From Lingula anatina (taxonomy: Eukaryota > Brachiopoda > Lingulata > Lingulida > Lingulidae), in NCBI RefSeq assembly GCF_001039355.2, contig NW_019773736.1:529600-593599 (forward strand): DNA of 64,000 bases, given 5' to 3'. The notes under the pieces are model-generated. The model made no database searches. It was not told the DNA's origin and was given only the letters and a program-made list of their open reading frames with translations. How positions within the stretch are numbered: the first letter of the stretch is position 1; each line of letters starts with the position of its first letter. Positions 28,601-43,600 of the stretch are shown here, piece after piece. The position numbers and the translations under genes are program-made.

Positions 28601-31600
28601 AGTAAAATCAATAATAAAAATGCCCACTGTAGCAGAATTACACAGTACACGCTCACTTTGTAAAACCTTTCCCTTTAACCTGCCTAAAAATACAAAATCT
28701 ATAATGATAACTAATCTGTTCACCTGTTGGCCAGCTCCAGGACCCTGATTTGGCCCAAATCCTCCACCATTCAGGTCCAGCAGAGCTCCAAGATGGAGAC
28801 TAATTTCATTGGCACTGATCTCCAGTTGCGAGGCTTTAATGGTGGCCCCATATGCAGCATCCAAAGTTCCAACATTTAAAACTGCAGCAGTATTTACGTC
28901 ACTGTCCAAATTCATTACAGAATGGTGTTTCAGCCTAACTGCAGCAAACTTGTATGTGCCTGGGTCAGTGATGAAGGGGTAATTTCCATCTTCATAGATT
29001 GCCGTTCTAGTGGTCTGAGCCAGGGTCACTTTCTGACCAGGAGCAAGAACTAGAACTCTCACATTGCTGATTATGCCTGTAGACCAGAAATTATAATGAT
29101 ATCTTTCAATATTCTAATCACATATCAGTTTCAGAATTCTCCATAATGAATACCCATGGTCATAATAGGAAAAAAACATGGGTGCATGACAATGGTTGTA
29201 TGTTGAACTCCCTTAAAACACCAGTAAAGAGACAGGGTGAAAGGTTACCACTTATGAGCAATACAGTTTCTTTTAAAAGCATATGGAAAATTTAATGAAT
29301 AAAATTGTAATGTCCCTTTAATATCCAGAATTGAAAAATATGAAACTTTAAAGACTTTACTATATTTACGATGTTGATTGTACCTTTTAGATCATTGGAT
29401 GGTCCAAGTAGTGCAACAGTGCTGGGCAACCTGACTTCTCCCCCATCACTCATCTGTATACTACACTCAATATTGGCTTCTTTGTCTTGTCCAAGCTCAA
29501 ACACAGTGTCATCCCCAATGACAACTGTTCCAGAAGTGTCACAGAAGAGAGCAGTGGTCCGTAACAAGGTGCTGTTTGGTCGGTTGTTCCTAATACTCAC
29601 CACAGCACCCTTCAAAATGTGGATTTCGTCAAAAAGTAACACATCTAAATCTTCACTCTGTATCAAGGTGCCTTGATCAGGACCATTCATAAAACCACCG
29701 TTGTCAAGGAAAAGCTTGGTTGTTGTTAGGGAGCCATTTTTCACTACTTCCAGCAAAGTTCCGGATGCACCAGCTTGCCCTTGTGAAGAGCTGCCCCCAT
29801 GTACAACATAGGTGCCAGTAAAAGTGTAAAGTGTGTCCACAGCCAGCAACATCCTTCCTCCACCACCACCACCACCGCCACTAGACCCACCATTTCCTCC
29901 TATGGCTTGAAGATAGCCATTGCCAGTCATGGTACTCGTTTCAACATTTACACTGCCACCACTTCCTCCACCAGCACTACCTTCCCCAGCCAAACCACTG
30001 GAACTGATGGTACCATCCAGCCATAGGTAGTCTGTTATGATGTGTATGACACCTCCGCCTGATCCTCCAGCATCTGCGGAACCGTTTCCACCACCACTTC
30101 CATACTCTGTGGCATTATATATGGAACCATATGAGCAGGTAATAGGTGAAGCTCCACTGGCACTGGTTCCACCACATCCACCATGGCTAGCTCCTAAAAT
30201 GTCAATTTTATTACAATGAATGGCAAATGTAGCTTATCATAAATTGATATAAAGCCATTAAATTCATTGAGATGGAAATTATATGCAGATTTAGTATTCA
30301 TAATATTTTTATTATACATATAATTATCACATTCACACAAGTAAACATTGAAGAATTTCTTTACAAACAAGCACACAAACAGACAAATAAACCTTACCTG
30401 CACCACCGGGTCCTCCAGCACCTGGGCCTTGACCACTGAGATGACCCTGACCATCAGCACTGACCAGGCCTGCTATGGTCAACATAGGGGTGGTAATCAC
30501 CATAGAACCAGATTTCAGGGTTCCTCCATAATGAACCGTTATCGAGACTAAAGTTGAAAGTTGAGTTTTCATTAAGTTTTCGCTCTGGAGCTCCAGAGTT
30601 CCCCCTGGGTTCACTTCTATGATGGAAAACGTGAGGTCCCCCACCTGGGACTTTATAGTGTTCCCTTGCTGCTTAAAGCCTACCTGACCTGTAGGTTCAA
30701 ACATCACATGTGAGTTGACACCAACAATCAGATCCTGGACACCAATAAGGACACCAGCCACTTTTAGGTCTGGAAGCTGACTGGATGGTTTTCCTGACAC
30801 AAAAAGTTTTGGTGGCAGAAGTATTTCTCCACCTTGATCCACATGTAGTTTGACTGGGAGATTGTAGGGGTGTAGAATACCTTGCTTGCTGCTGAGAGTG
30901 AGCGCCTGACCTGGGGTGACATACATCACTCCTGTCAAATCTCCATTCAGATTAACTACTTCTATGTCAGCATTATTGGACTTCATCTCCACTTGAGCAT
31001 TTTCAGCTACCAGGAATTCACTCAAAGCACGAGATTCCAGACTGTTCAGATCAATGATGGTTCTGCTTTGGGTGATTACGTGACTGTTTTTCACCATCAG
31101 CTTATTAACTGGAATACCATATTCATTGGTCTGTATATACACTGTTCCTGCAGCACCACCTCTGATTCCATGGCCACCATAGGCAGTAATGGATCCCACA
31201 AAGTTGTCCATGTGTTCAGCCATTATGGCGATACGTCCACCACTCCCTCCACCAGTTGCGTCTATTCTACCAGTTCCACCATTAGCCTTGATACTACCAT
31301 GTCCTTCCAGGATTGCTGCACTGATAAATATGGTGCCACCACTGGCTCCACCTGATGTGGCTCCACCTGATATGGTACCGTTGCCCCCGATGGATTCTAT
31401 ATTGCCTTGTAGAGAGAGGGTTCCTGTCACATTCACTAATATGTATCCACCTCCTCTTGCAGTACTCCTACTTAATCCAAAATCAGTTGGTTCTTTAAGG
31501 GAACCATAGGTGGTTCCTGGTTGGCTAAGATACCCTCCTTGTCCTCCATAACTGGCACCATCAAGGCTGGAGTCGGTGGACGAAGGTGCCTTGGAATTGG

Positions 31601-34600
31601 CATGGATTTTTGCTCCCTTGCCTAGATGTAGTGCATGTACATAGATGCTGAACCTGGCAGTCATAGCTGAAGATGTCACCACTGCACCACCTTCAAGGAA
31701 TAAGGAATTGGCATGTATGCTACAATTGCTGCAACCAACGGATAATGAACTTCTACTGCCCAACTGCAAGTAGTCAATGCTCAAGTCACTTACACTTGAG
31801 TTGTGCTCGTCATTCCTGACCACAGCACCTTGGGCTATACTGATCACTGCGCCAGCACCAGTCACCAGTGAGGACACCACCATGACACCAGTGTTAAGCA
31901 CTTGTAGCTGTTGTAAGTCAGACAAGTATAAATAAGGCGCAGTCAATCTACCAGCCATCTTTATTGCAGGTTGCTTATATGAGGACACTGTCATTTTCTC
32001 AGAGAGAGTTAACGCGCCTCCATCATCCACCCAGAATGAGCACCCAGTACTTCCATGTGCATGATAGAGCCCACTGATGGTGACACTGGCACCACTTTTC
32101 ACATTCAACACAGCACTCCCATCTGCTTTGAGCATACCAATGGTAATGTCTGATGAGACTTCCAGGCTGGCTGTACCACTGACCTCTAGCAAGTCTACAT
32201 GGTCGATGTCAAAATCATTTTGGAAAGGCAATGATCTCTCTGTGTCATGTCTGGCTTGTAGTTTCACATGTTTGTAGGCTCCCTTGGCTTTTTCTGTTTC
32301 AATGAAAACTGTGCCTATTGTTAAAAGAAAATGTATTTTAGTTAATATAAAGAAAAATATCCACAACGTACAAAAAGTAACTTCAATTACATAAATAAAG
32401 GTATAAGATATTTTTAAATGACAGCAATTTTTCCTTTTGCATATATGACATTTCAATAGCAAGTGAGTCAGACATGATAAAGCTATAATCACTGAGCTAA
32501 CAAGCTGAATGTGGCAATAAAAAGCTTACCAGAAGTTGCAGAACCTCCTCCAGATACATCCATTGTACCAGTAAAATGATCTTCTCCTCCAGTCACATAG
32601 ACAGCAATTCTTCCACCTCCTCCTCCTCCTCCTCCTCCTCCTCCAGCACCATTACCACCTTTGGCAACAAACTGTCCTGCACCACTGAAGGTCTGTGTCC
32701 TTACCAAGATGCTGCCACCGCTTCCTGCAGTACCACTTAATGTCTGAGCATGGGAACCACTCATATCTATGACACCATCATTGCTCAACCTATCAGCTGT
32801 TATATTAATTTGGCCACCACCAAAACCTGCCTCACTGACACTGCCATATCCACTGCTACCATAGGAATTAGGCTGTATCAAGGAGCCATAGATTAAGGAA
32901 GAGTTAGAAGCCTGGGATCCAAACCCGCCATGAGATCCACCAATACCAGTGCCTAGGCCAGTGCCTGGGTCAGTGCCTGGGCCACCTTGAGTGTAACCGG
33001 TCCCTATGCCTGTCAGTTTTCCTCCTGGCTTGATACCTAGGCTGTTAACTTTGAGGTGAGTTTTTGCCTGACCAGTTGAATCACCCTCCAACTGAATCTC
33101 TGCTTCACTTTCTATTATGATTGTTTTATAGGTGTGAGTGCCTGTGGCGAGCTTGCATCTCTGTCCTCTGTACAAATGTAAACTTTCTACTGCAGAACAC
33201 ATGATGGTCGGGTAAGACCCACTGGATGGGTTGATGGTGTTTTCTTGCCCTGCACTGACATAAAAATGGTTTTCATCAATAGAGGTGCCCTCAATGACAT
33301 TGTAATTCAAAACAGCTATGGTGATATTCCTCTTGTCTGCAAAACCACAGGTAGCTGTTGGACGCAAAACACCCTGGTAATCAATGGACAAGGATGCTAA
33401 ATGAAGGTACCCTGGTTCAGATTCATCTGTCCCTGTGTTTGCAGGGTATGCAGCTTCAAACTGGCCACCTGACTGCAAGAGAACGTTCTGAGTTTTCAAC
33501 AATGCCCCACACAGTGTAAGCTTCCTTCCTTGTTCAATGATTAAGTTGTTTGGGGTTTGGAGAAGCCCTTCTTGTTTGACAACTACATCTACAGGCAAGT
33601 GTAAATTATCTCCTCCAGCATTGCCATCTATCATTATGTTCTGCTTTGACCCAATAATCAAACTAGCACCATTGTCTGCTACAATCTTTCCTAAATTAAC
33701 CTGGAGATTTGGTTCAGATTTGCTCCGTTCTGTGAAAAGGACTTTTGATTGTCCCTTAAGCTCCAAGACACTGATTTTTGCAAGAAGGGTGTCTGGTCTT
33801 ATACCAGGAATCGTGTGTGCTTCACATGTAGAGAAAGGTTGGTCAACACTTATCTGAAATTAATTAAAGGAAAGAAAACCTATTTTTAGATATAACATAA
33901 TGTGTGTGTGTTGGGGGGGGGGGGATATACAACAGCAATTAAACCAAATGTCTACGAAAGCAATATTCTAAATTAAAAAGTTAATTAATCAACACTTTAT
34001 AATTGGACATACTGAATCATTTCAATTTTTCAAATTTAAGCTTAAATTTAAAACCACTGTTCATAACCCATTTTAACCTACCTTGGCCACCATGGTCAGC
34101 GTACCATGCTGTTCCATGTATTCCACCCCACTGGCACCATTGCAGTATCCTCCTCCTCCATGTGCCTTGCTGGCAGGTACAGCTGTCCCTAGCGAATACT
34201 TCACTGTAATATATCCCCCACCTCCTCCTCCGCCATTACCCTGGCCCCATCCTCCACTTGTGTCCAGTGATCCTATGAAGAGTATCATTTTTTTAAACAT
34301 AGATGAACAAGTATTTTGCAAGATTTTTGTTGCATAAATTCAACTGGAAACTTCTAAAATAGAACTCCATTATGACTTTTAGTTCCTGAGCCCTTTATTT
34401 TTCTATTTGTAAGTAAGTAAATGGTAGAGAAAATGCTGCAAAAATACAAAATTATAGTTGATCCCTACTTTTTTGTTTGTATTTTTTTTTCTCACTGCAG
34501 GACAACACAAAAGCCGATAATTTACCTGTGATAGTTGCCCTGTTTGTCTCCAGCCAGATACTTCCTCCTGCCCCTCCTCCTCCATTGGACACACTGGATG

Positions 34601-37600
34601 ACTCACCTCTGAAATATTAGCTATGTTTTACATCTATATACACACTGCATTCATGCCATATACCCAGTACCTTCATAAAAAATGTAGAACATAGCTAATA
34701 CTATGAGAAACTAACGATATCTCATATATCGCCAAAATAGGTATGGTAACTATCACCATGCCTATCGAAATTCTAAAATCATTACTCTAAATATCAGTAT
34801 GAAATAAAGATAACCATTTAATTCTTTAATTAGTGCAATAAAATATGAAGCCTAGTATGCACCTTGAAATATTTATACATATACATCATACAACATGACA
34901 TAATATACATAAAGAAATGTATATACTAACCTTGCTGAGATGCTGCCTCTGACTTCCAAATGATCAGAACATTTCAGTATTACAGCACCACCCCCTCTCC
35001 CCCCACTGCCACCAGAGCCCAGCAGGTCCTCAGAGGGTTGCTGGAATGTTCCATATGAGCCACAGTGTCCATGTTGTCCATAGCCACGCCCGCCTTGGCC
35101 AGCATGACAGCCACCATTGCCATAATAACCAGCACCTAGGAAATAAACACCACCAAAACCATAAAACAAAAAACTACAGTAAGAAAGCACATACATGCAA
35201 AATGTAGGAAGTTAGATCCTGTGTCTATTTATTTCTTTGTATCTAACTCAAAACCATCTAACTAAACTGTTAACTATTGAGAAGCAAAACACACACTTTC
35301 ACACACCCACATTTTCACTGCAAACAATAAATTTTTTATCACAGATGCCTTACCAGTTCTCTTTTTCCACATTGTTTATTTTTTTCTCAAATAATGTTGA
35401 CCTAGCTTAATAATTGTTGATATAAAAAAATCTCGGAATATATTTACCTGGCCCTCTATCAGGGCTATACCCCCTATAATCAGTGACAATGCTTGCACCA
35501 GAGGCTACAGTGATATTCACTGCAGTGACATTGATACTCTGTCCACTGAATCTTCCACCAGCCATGACATCCAGCGACATAGTCTGTATCCTGGTATCTC
35601 TGTTATATGTGTCCACCATGACGTCCAGGCTGCCACCTCCCATAATAACCATCCTCTCGAACTCAAACACTCCTGGTGTCACAGACGACTGAGACCTGGC
35701 CACGCGGCCCAGAGTGAGGCTGGCAGAGGAGATTGACAGATTTTTCATTCCACTGAAAGTTCCATTGATGACACTGTCGGTCTTGTAAAACATCACCCTA
35801 TGAGGCAAGGTGATGCTTCCAGTATGGTGGACATACAGGTGGAATGGGAGATAGTAACTGGTCTTATGAATGGTCACTGACTGACCAACTCCAACTAGCA
35901 AGGTGCCAAACTTATCTGGTGTGTTATGGTCATGCCCGGTCAGTTTGGCAATTTCTAAATGTTCTACAAACTCTCTGGACAGGTCATTTGGTGTGTCCAG
36001 TGCCAGGTGGGCACCACCTCTTAAGACCACTTCATCAAATTTATAAGACAGGGTTTGGTTGTCGTCTACTACTTGGGTAATCCAGGTTCTTCCACTATCA
36101 GCCAAGTGGACTATGTCATAGTCCTTGATGTAGTCCTGCAGATAAGAAAAGTTACAATGAACATCTTATCTTTTTTTAGATTATGAAATGCATTTTAGTT
36201 GATAAAGGAATAATTCAACGTGTCAATCCCATAGAGAAGCTTGTTATCACATGTTGCTACTGTGTCCAAAATAATAAAATGAAAAATAAAATTGAACATG
36301 AACTAAAAACTAAAAAATAGATATCACTTTGGCAACCATATAAGAATAACCAGACAGTTGAATTATATTGACAGACTCAAGCTTTAAATAACATTGATAA
36401 AAAATAACCACATTTTGACTGAATAAAATTAATACAATTCAAAAGGAATGAAATGAACTTACTGAATTAGGCACCTGCCCATTGTTGTCCACCCAAAGGC
36501 GCCTAAAAGGCAGCTGATCTGAAATTCTCTCTTCATAGACTGTCCCAGCGGCACCTGACTCAGCACCACCAGCACCACCATATGCCTGGTACTGTCCTGA
36601 GAAACTGCTGGTGTTGTAGTAGACTGCTATTCTTCCTCCACTTCCACCTCCGCCATTTGTGGTACTGCCTGATGGTTAAAAATGTTTTGCACTTGAATAA
36701 GGATTTAGGTGTTTCAAGCAATTTTTTGTCTTTTTTGCAATTACAACCAAAACAATTGCTACTTTGAATATAAATATATTATTTTATGAAAATAATTATC
36801 ATTTAACAGAAGAAAAGAAAACACATCATTTAAATTATTCCAGCACCCAAACATTAATAATTCTTTAAAGAGGACTATGTTTAAAAGGACTGAACAAGTT
36901 TCATTATATAAAAATTTTAATAAAATGATACTTAAAAAAAAGACAGATACTTCAGATATGTTAAATCATGTAAAAAGAAATATACTACAAAAGTGTAAAT
37001 AGAGTACCTTTTCCACCATTAGCCTGTACAAGACCATTTCCATGGAGTGTATTTGTAGAAATCCAGATGCTGCCTCCACTAGCGCCACCTATCCCACTGA
37101 AACCACTCTGGCCATTGCTTTGGATAATACCTAAACAAATTATCATCATCACAGCACACACATTAAAACTGAAAGCACTTAAAAGACACTTTGACATTAC
37201 CTTCATTCAGAAGCAAAAACAGTATTTTGTTTTTGTAAAAGTTGAAAATTTTTTGAACCTATGGATGAAGAAAATGAAAGCGATGGTTTGAAAATGAATT
37301 AAACTCCTGGGTTTGTATTTAAAATCTAAATAAAAACGTACTCTGTTTATGTAGACCAACGGATATGTTTGCCAATCAGTGAGTACCCTAAAGACAAGAA
37401 AATTCTTATCACTGAAATTAAAAATTCAACATTTATAGATAGTTATATACCTGAAAATATCTTTAATAAATTTTGAAAAACCCATTCAAATCTCTTACCA
37501 TCATTGATACAGGTCTCTTCCACAGACAGTCTAATCTTCCCACCACCATGGACTTTATACCCCCTGTAGTAGGCCTGGCTACCAAAGTGATCAGGGTATT

Positions 37601-40600
37601 TCATGTCTCCATAAAACATGCCTCCATTCCTCTGTCCAGTGCTATGTCCACCTTGTCCACCATGTCCAGCACCAGCTCCATTTTGGCCATTGGATAGTCC
37701 ACTGGCATAGGTAATTGTCATGTCCTGGAAGAGAAGTTTGATAAATGCTGTAGTACATTATACCTCATGTCTTGTCATAGCAAATTGTCCTGTGACCAAT
37801 AAAATAGTCAACAGTGAATGAAAAAGTCTGGAAATTTTCATTCCATGGTATCATTTTGAGATACACTGGAGGTGCTCTGGCACAGTAAGAGATGTACATG
37901 TATGTCCTGGAAACATACATGAAGCATCTCTTTCAATCAAATATGCACTCATTTTTCTTTTAAATGGGTTCATGTGTAATAATACTGATGTTAATTATAC
38001 AGCTTTTGTTGGATTTTTTTCTTAATGTGAAACCTTTTACAAGGATATCTAAGGCAAGATGGTCTAACTGCTAGGTAAGTAGAAATAACCTGTTCACTTA
38101 CAGGTGCAGTAGCCTTTATATAGCCCATCTGCTTGATGGTCAGGTTCTGTACTTGAATATGCATGTTGTCTGTGACCAACTCTCCTCCACTCTCTATCAG
38201 TAAAGAGTTTCCTATCAAATCAATCCCCTTGGGTCCACCAGTGACCTCCATTTTCCCACTGCCTCGAATTGTCACCTGGTCAAATGTTATGTTGGTTCTC
38301 TTCAAGATCTCGGCATCCCAGGGCTCCCTAATAATTTTTAGTTGTGATTTTAACATAAGAGATGGAAATTATGTAAAAACAGTATGTGACATGTAATAAT
38401 TACTGGAACACTGACATGTTAGGGTTGTCTCATAATCTTCCTCTAATTCCTGTATTTTAATTAAAACTTGCATACAAAAAAAAAGGAAAGTTATTACTCT
38501 CTATGTTCTTTCTATAAATCAACACATATAATACTATGACTTTCTGTAAAAGAGAATTGAATAAAAACACTATTTTACCTTATAATAACCTTCCCATTGC
38601 TCCCTATCGTAAGGACTTCCACCTTCCCCAAGGTACCCTCTACCTGAAGAGTTATACCTCTCACTTCAAGCTCTCTGGACAGATTCACTGTGCCATTCTG
38701 ATATACATGTAGGCCATATTTCAAGTCAGGTGTTTCTGTTGGAAGGCTGATTTCTAGTTCCTGTTACAAAACGCGTCATATGGTTAGATTAGTGGTATGG
38801 TGAAAATGGATGCAATCATACAGATGCACAAAAGGAAACAAAATATCTTTCTCTGATAAAGCAGTAACAATGATCCCAAACATTTTCCCATGCACACATT
38901 GCTCTTCATTATTATTTCAACAATTAAAATGAAAAAAATTGCTATACTTAAAAATCACAAAGAATCATTGATAGTCCCTGTAATGTCTCGAAAACAATTA
39001 AAAAGTTGCTTGACTTAAAAAGCACAAGGAATCATTAATATTACCTGCAATGGCCCCACATGGAAAAGACCAGTCTTATCACCAAGTGATTTCCCAACAT
39101 ACATGTACTGTCTAAATGTATTGAAGATTGTCCTATAGAGGGCTAGATGTGCCCCACCCCTGATCTCAACCGACTCAAATCTATGGGAGTGTGAGTCCGC
39201 TGTATCAAACAACCAAGTTCTGTAACTGTCCTCCCCTTTGTGGTCATCAGCTAGAAGCTCAAACTGAACAATAGAGGACCTCGGTGTTCCCACATTATCA
39301 TTATCAATAAGTATAGAATCACCGCCAGTGGTCAAGTCTCTGAACAGAATGGTGCCAGCGCCACCTGGTTCATAGGAGCTCTTTCCCCCTGTTGCCTGGA
39401 TAGTACCAGCAAAGGTGTTGTTGGTGTGGTGGATGGCAATTCTTCCTCCTCCGCCCCCACCACCCACACAAGCAGCACTTGTATACTCAGGCACAGAGCC
39501 ACCACGAACTGATAACATTCCTGAGCCTTTGAAGGTGTCAGCCTGGATGAAAATGCTCCCACCACTTCCACCTCCAGCCTGGTAACCAGAGCCACCATGA
39601 TAACCCCTACCAGTTGTACCATCAGCAACCAGGTCACCATCCAATTCAAACGTGTCACAAGTAACATGGATGACCCCTCCTCCCTGACCTCCAGTGTGAC
39701 TTTGAGGACAGGCACCGTGGCTGAGACCACCACCATTGCCACCACTGGTGCCAAAGTCTGCGGGCTGGTACAGGGAACCGTGTGGACCACCCACGACACC
39801 TTGGTGGGTAGCCTGACCTCCACCCCCGCCATGCCCTCCACCAGATCCACCTGAACAATGTGGATAAGATTTATTGATGAAACACTACTGGATAAGATTT
39901 ATCTGCAAAAGAGTCCTTTGGACATGACAACTTGTGAAATAAAATTGATTATATCCCATTTAACTGAATCTGTTGTGCTCTGTTCAAACAATTTTTTGTC
40001 CAAACTATTTTTTATATAAGTTCTTAATTGATAAAAAAAGTAAACTTAAACAGAATGTTACAATCAACAATTAAAGCATTATTTATGCCCTTAATGTTTG
40101 CCTATTTAATTTTTCATAAACCAACTTACTTTCAACAACAACAAATCTAATGATAACAATACAATTAATCTTTGAATAAAAAAAAAACACAGCATGATTA
40201 ATATTTTATTACTATGGTACCTCCATTAGAGGTGCTGACACCCCCCTCTGGTGGGTAGAGTGGTGCAGGGGCCATGCCGCGCACATTGATAGCACCTGCT
40301 GCCTCAATCCATACACTTTCAGCACGGATATCTATCCAGTTACCCTGTAGAAAAAAATAAGATGAATTTCTCTACATCTGCATAAATTTGAAAAGGCATT
40401 GTCCACATGCTCTCTCAGTCATTTATTACAGCTGTTGAAAAGATGCAAATAATTGTAAACTTCCCATTTTAAAAATAACTAATTTTCTATCTATTTCTTC
40501 ATATCATACATTTACAAAGCACTGTTGTGCTTTTTCTTCATCTATATTAGCGTATCTTCAGGAACCTCTTGGGATTCCAGCAATTCAAATAGATTTATCT

Positions 40601-43600
40601 TATCACAAAAATTATTAAAATAAAATATTAAAAATAGGTGTCTAATACATGATACAACTCACCTTGATGACAGCACCTGGATGCAGTCGTACACTGTTGG
40701 TTACATTAAGCAAAAGGGATGGTTTCCTTAAGATGAACTTATTACTATAGGCTGCAGTTGACACAGAGTGAATGACACCATTCCCAAGGACATTCAGCGA
40801 GTACAAGTTGAATTCTTTCCTTTCTAATCCAAAGTATTTGCCCTGAAAATTTTTAATCGAATTTTTTTAAAAATTACAACTTTTGAACACTCAGGACAGT
40901 CAGGCCTTTAGCCATATGCCAATGTAATCTGTAATCTGTAAATGATAGCTTGCAAACAAAATGATATTCTAAAACTAAATTTCAATTAATTCAAATTAAA
41001 GTCAATAAAACAAAGAATGAGACAAAAATGTTGGAATGACTCAAGTGTATAAATGATTCATTTCTGTTCAGGACAGCCACTTCACTCACCTCCTCTCCAA
41101 TATACAGATTGATATTTGTGCCCACAGTCAGAATTTGAACTCCATCAATGGCTCCATCAACATAAATATCTTTGTATCTTAAATTTCTCAAGTCAGTATC
41201 TGAAAAATGATTGGAGTAAGTATTTGTCAAATATTTACCACTTCTGCCCTCAATTTGTCATGAAAAAAATAATTAAATGTCAAAGGAACTATTATTTGAC
41301 TTTATAAATTAACAAAGGGCTAAGAAGATCTTTACAAAGGGATAAATAATTTCAATTTTAGTAAGACTGTATACTTACTGACAGGCAAACTCATATAGGT
41401 ATTTCCATACACCCTGAAGGCAGCTGGGAATGGGGAATCAGATGCACCAATAGTTAATGGATGCTGTAGGGAAGAATGCAAAAACCCTGTGAGGTCTCCC
41501 TGCAGTTTTCCAATGGACACAACGGCTGTCCCACCAGCTGTGTCATGTTGCCATGCCAGATGTGCCCCACCAAGTAGAACCACATTGTCAAAATGTATTG
41601 TTGCATTAGGACTACCTCTGGTGACAATGTATGTTCTGGTACTGTCACTGTTGACGTCACTGATGTATGTTGACAGTGGTGTGTACCCCCTGTTGTCTAC
41701 AGTTAGGGTGGTTCCAGTACCGGGTTGACTGAGAAAGATGGTCCCTGCTGCCCCCTTCTCTACATCACTCATTCCTCCATAGGACTGGTATTTGCCTGTG
41801 AAGATGTACTGGTTCTGGACGTGAACTGCAATCCTCCCGCCGCCCCCTCCTCCTCCTTGTTTCTGTATTGAAAAATAAAATAAAGAGATGGCATACAGTT
41901 ATCATAGAATCTAAACCACATTTTGGAACTATCAGTGACATTAAAGTTTGATTCATATAAAAAAAGACTTTTACAGTGTATATTTAAGTCTATACAAATA
42001 AAGATCTGTTTTATTCATTAAGCATAAAAAACAAACTGTTCAATTCAAGTATCTTCGATATTTTTATATATCTTTATATATCTAATAAATAAAGGACATT
42101 TTCATGTTAAAAGCATTTAAGATTCAGCGTATCAAAACTACACAGAAAGTGGAGGAGGTTGATAGCTCCCTCAAGGTAACCTATAACTTTATGTTAAGGA
42201 TTTTAAGGATTAAAAGCTGAAATCTTAATTTTTACAATATAAGTGAACTTCAAAAAATAGCCTATACCTTGGGCACAATGTTCCTTTCACCTCTGCAGTA
42301 TCGCCCTGTAGGACAGTAACATGAACGGAACAAAGAAAAATAGGAACACCAATGTCCACTGTTCCTAGATGACCAACATGTCCCCCCACAACACTTGTTA
42401 AATGTAACCTGGCAGTCACTGACACAATTGTTCTGGACAAAGTAGTAATAATCCTTGCAGACTAGACATCTACGTTCTTTGTCGTATCGGTAACAGTGAG
42501 GTATACTGGTGACATCTCCTCCATTGGTACTAATGGTGCCTTTGCCTGGAGAAAAAATGAAAGAACCATACAAATTAATTACACTGCTTTCTTTGAATGT
42601 GGTGCAATTTTGGGGCATTAATATTTTGTCACCTTAAATTCATATATAACATATTCTAAATTTATCTTGCAGAATGGTCTTTCTTTAATAAGACTGAGAC
42701 TTAAAGTGATATTCAATCTGTAATATGTAAAAAATATTGTGACTTTTCACTGTGTATCATCACATAAATTTTGCTTTTAGAGGGCCCTCTGGTAAGCCAT
42801 GTACCTGAAAATTTCCCAGCAGAGATCCAGATGCTTCCTCCAGCCCCACCTCCCATATAGTAACTGAGAGCATCAGTACCACTAGCTGTCACCTCACCAT
42901 CCACCAACATCTGACTTTCTGCAGCAAGATGCAGTGAACCACCACCATAACCACCCTGTGTGTTGTGGAGGAAAATCAAACAATCAAAGAAAATCTTATT
43001 TTAAAAAATTATTCATTGAATATTTGAAAATAGAAAAATTCTAAATGGTTCGAAATGGAGTTTTTTGTGAGTGATAATTATCAACTTTGACTAATTTCTG
43101 CATTAACTTAAAACCATCAGATAACAAAAGACTGGCAGTTCTAGTTGTTAAAAAGTAGGCATATAATACTAATGGTTTGCACCTACTAAAAAAGTATGAA
43201 TATAACATTTATGGTTTGGTTTTTAACATATAGAAATCAGTGATTTACTTTTTCTAATTACACAACAGTCTCTTCCATTGTGTATAAATATAAAAATCTA
43301 TTAACTACAGCTTAATATCTAAATTGGTACTTGAGAAACAAGTCAACTCAAAGACTGCATTGCTGAAGATCCAAAACATACAAGATTAGCAGTATTTACA
43401 TACTCCACGTTCATGTTCTTCATTTTAAACCATAAGAACATACCTTTCCATTTTGCACAAAGCTCCCTCCACTCCCGTATTCAATAGGCTGCTCATAGTC
43501 TCCATAGGACTGCCCAGCATGCTGGGTATATCCACCACGCCCACCCAGACCCCCATGGGAGCCTCCTGAACCCCCAGTGTTGTGCTGTATCCCTGCTCCT

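Noticed and set aside
37888-37930. Imperfect hairpin around ATGTACATGTATGT
   Set aside because: Short, interrupted, in an intron, with no loop or stem feature of a known RNA class; expected by chance in AT-rich DNA.
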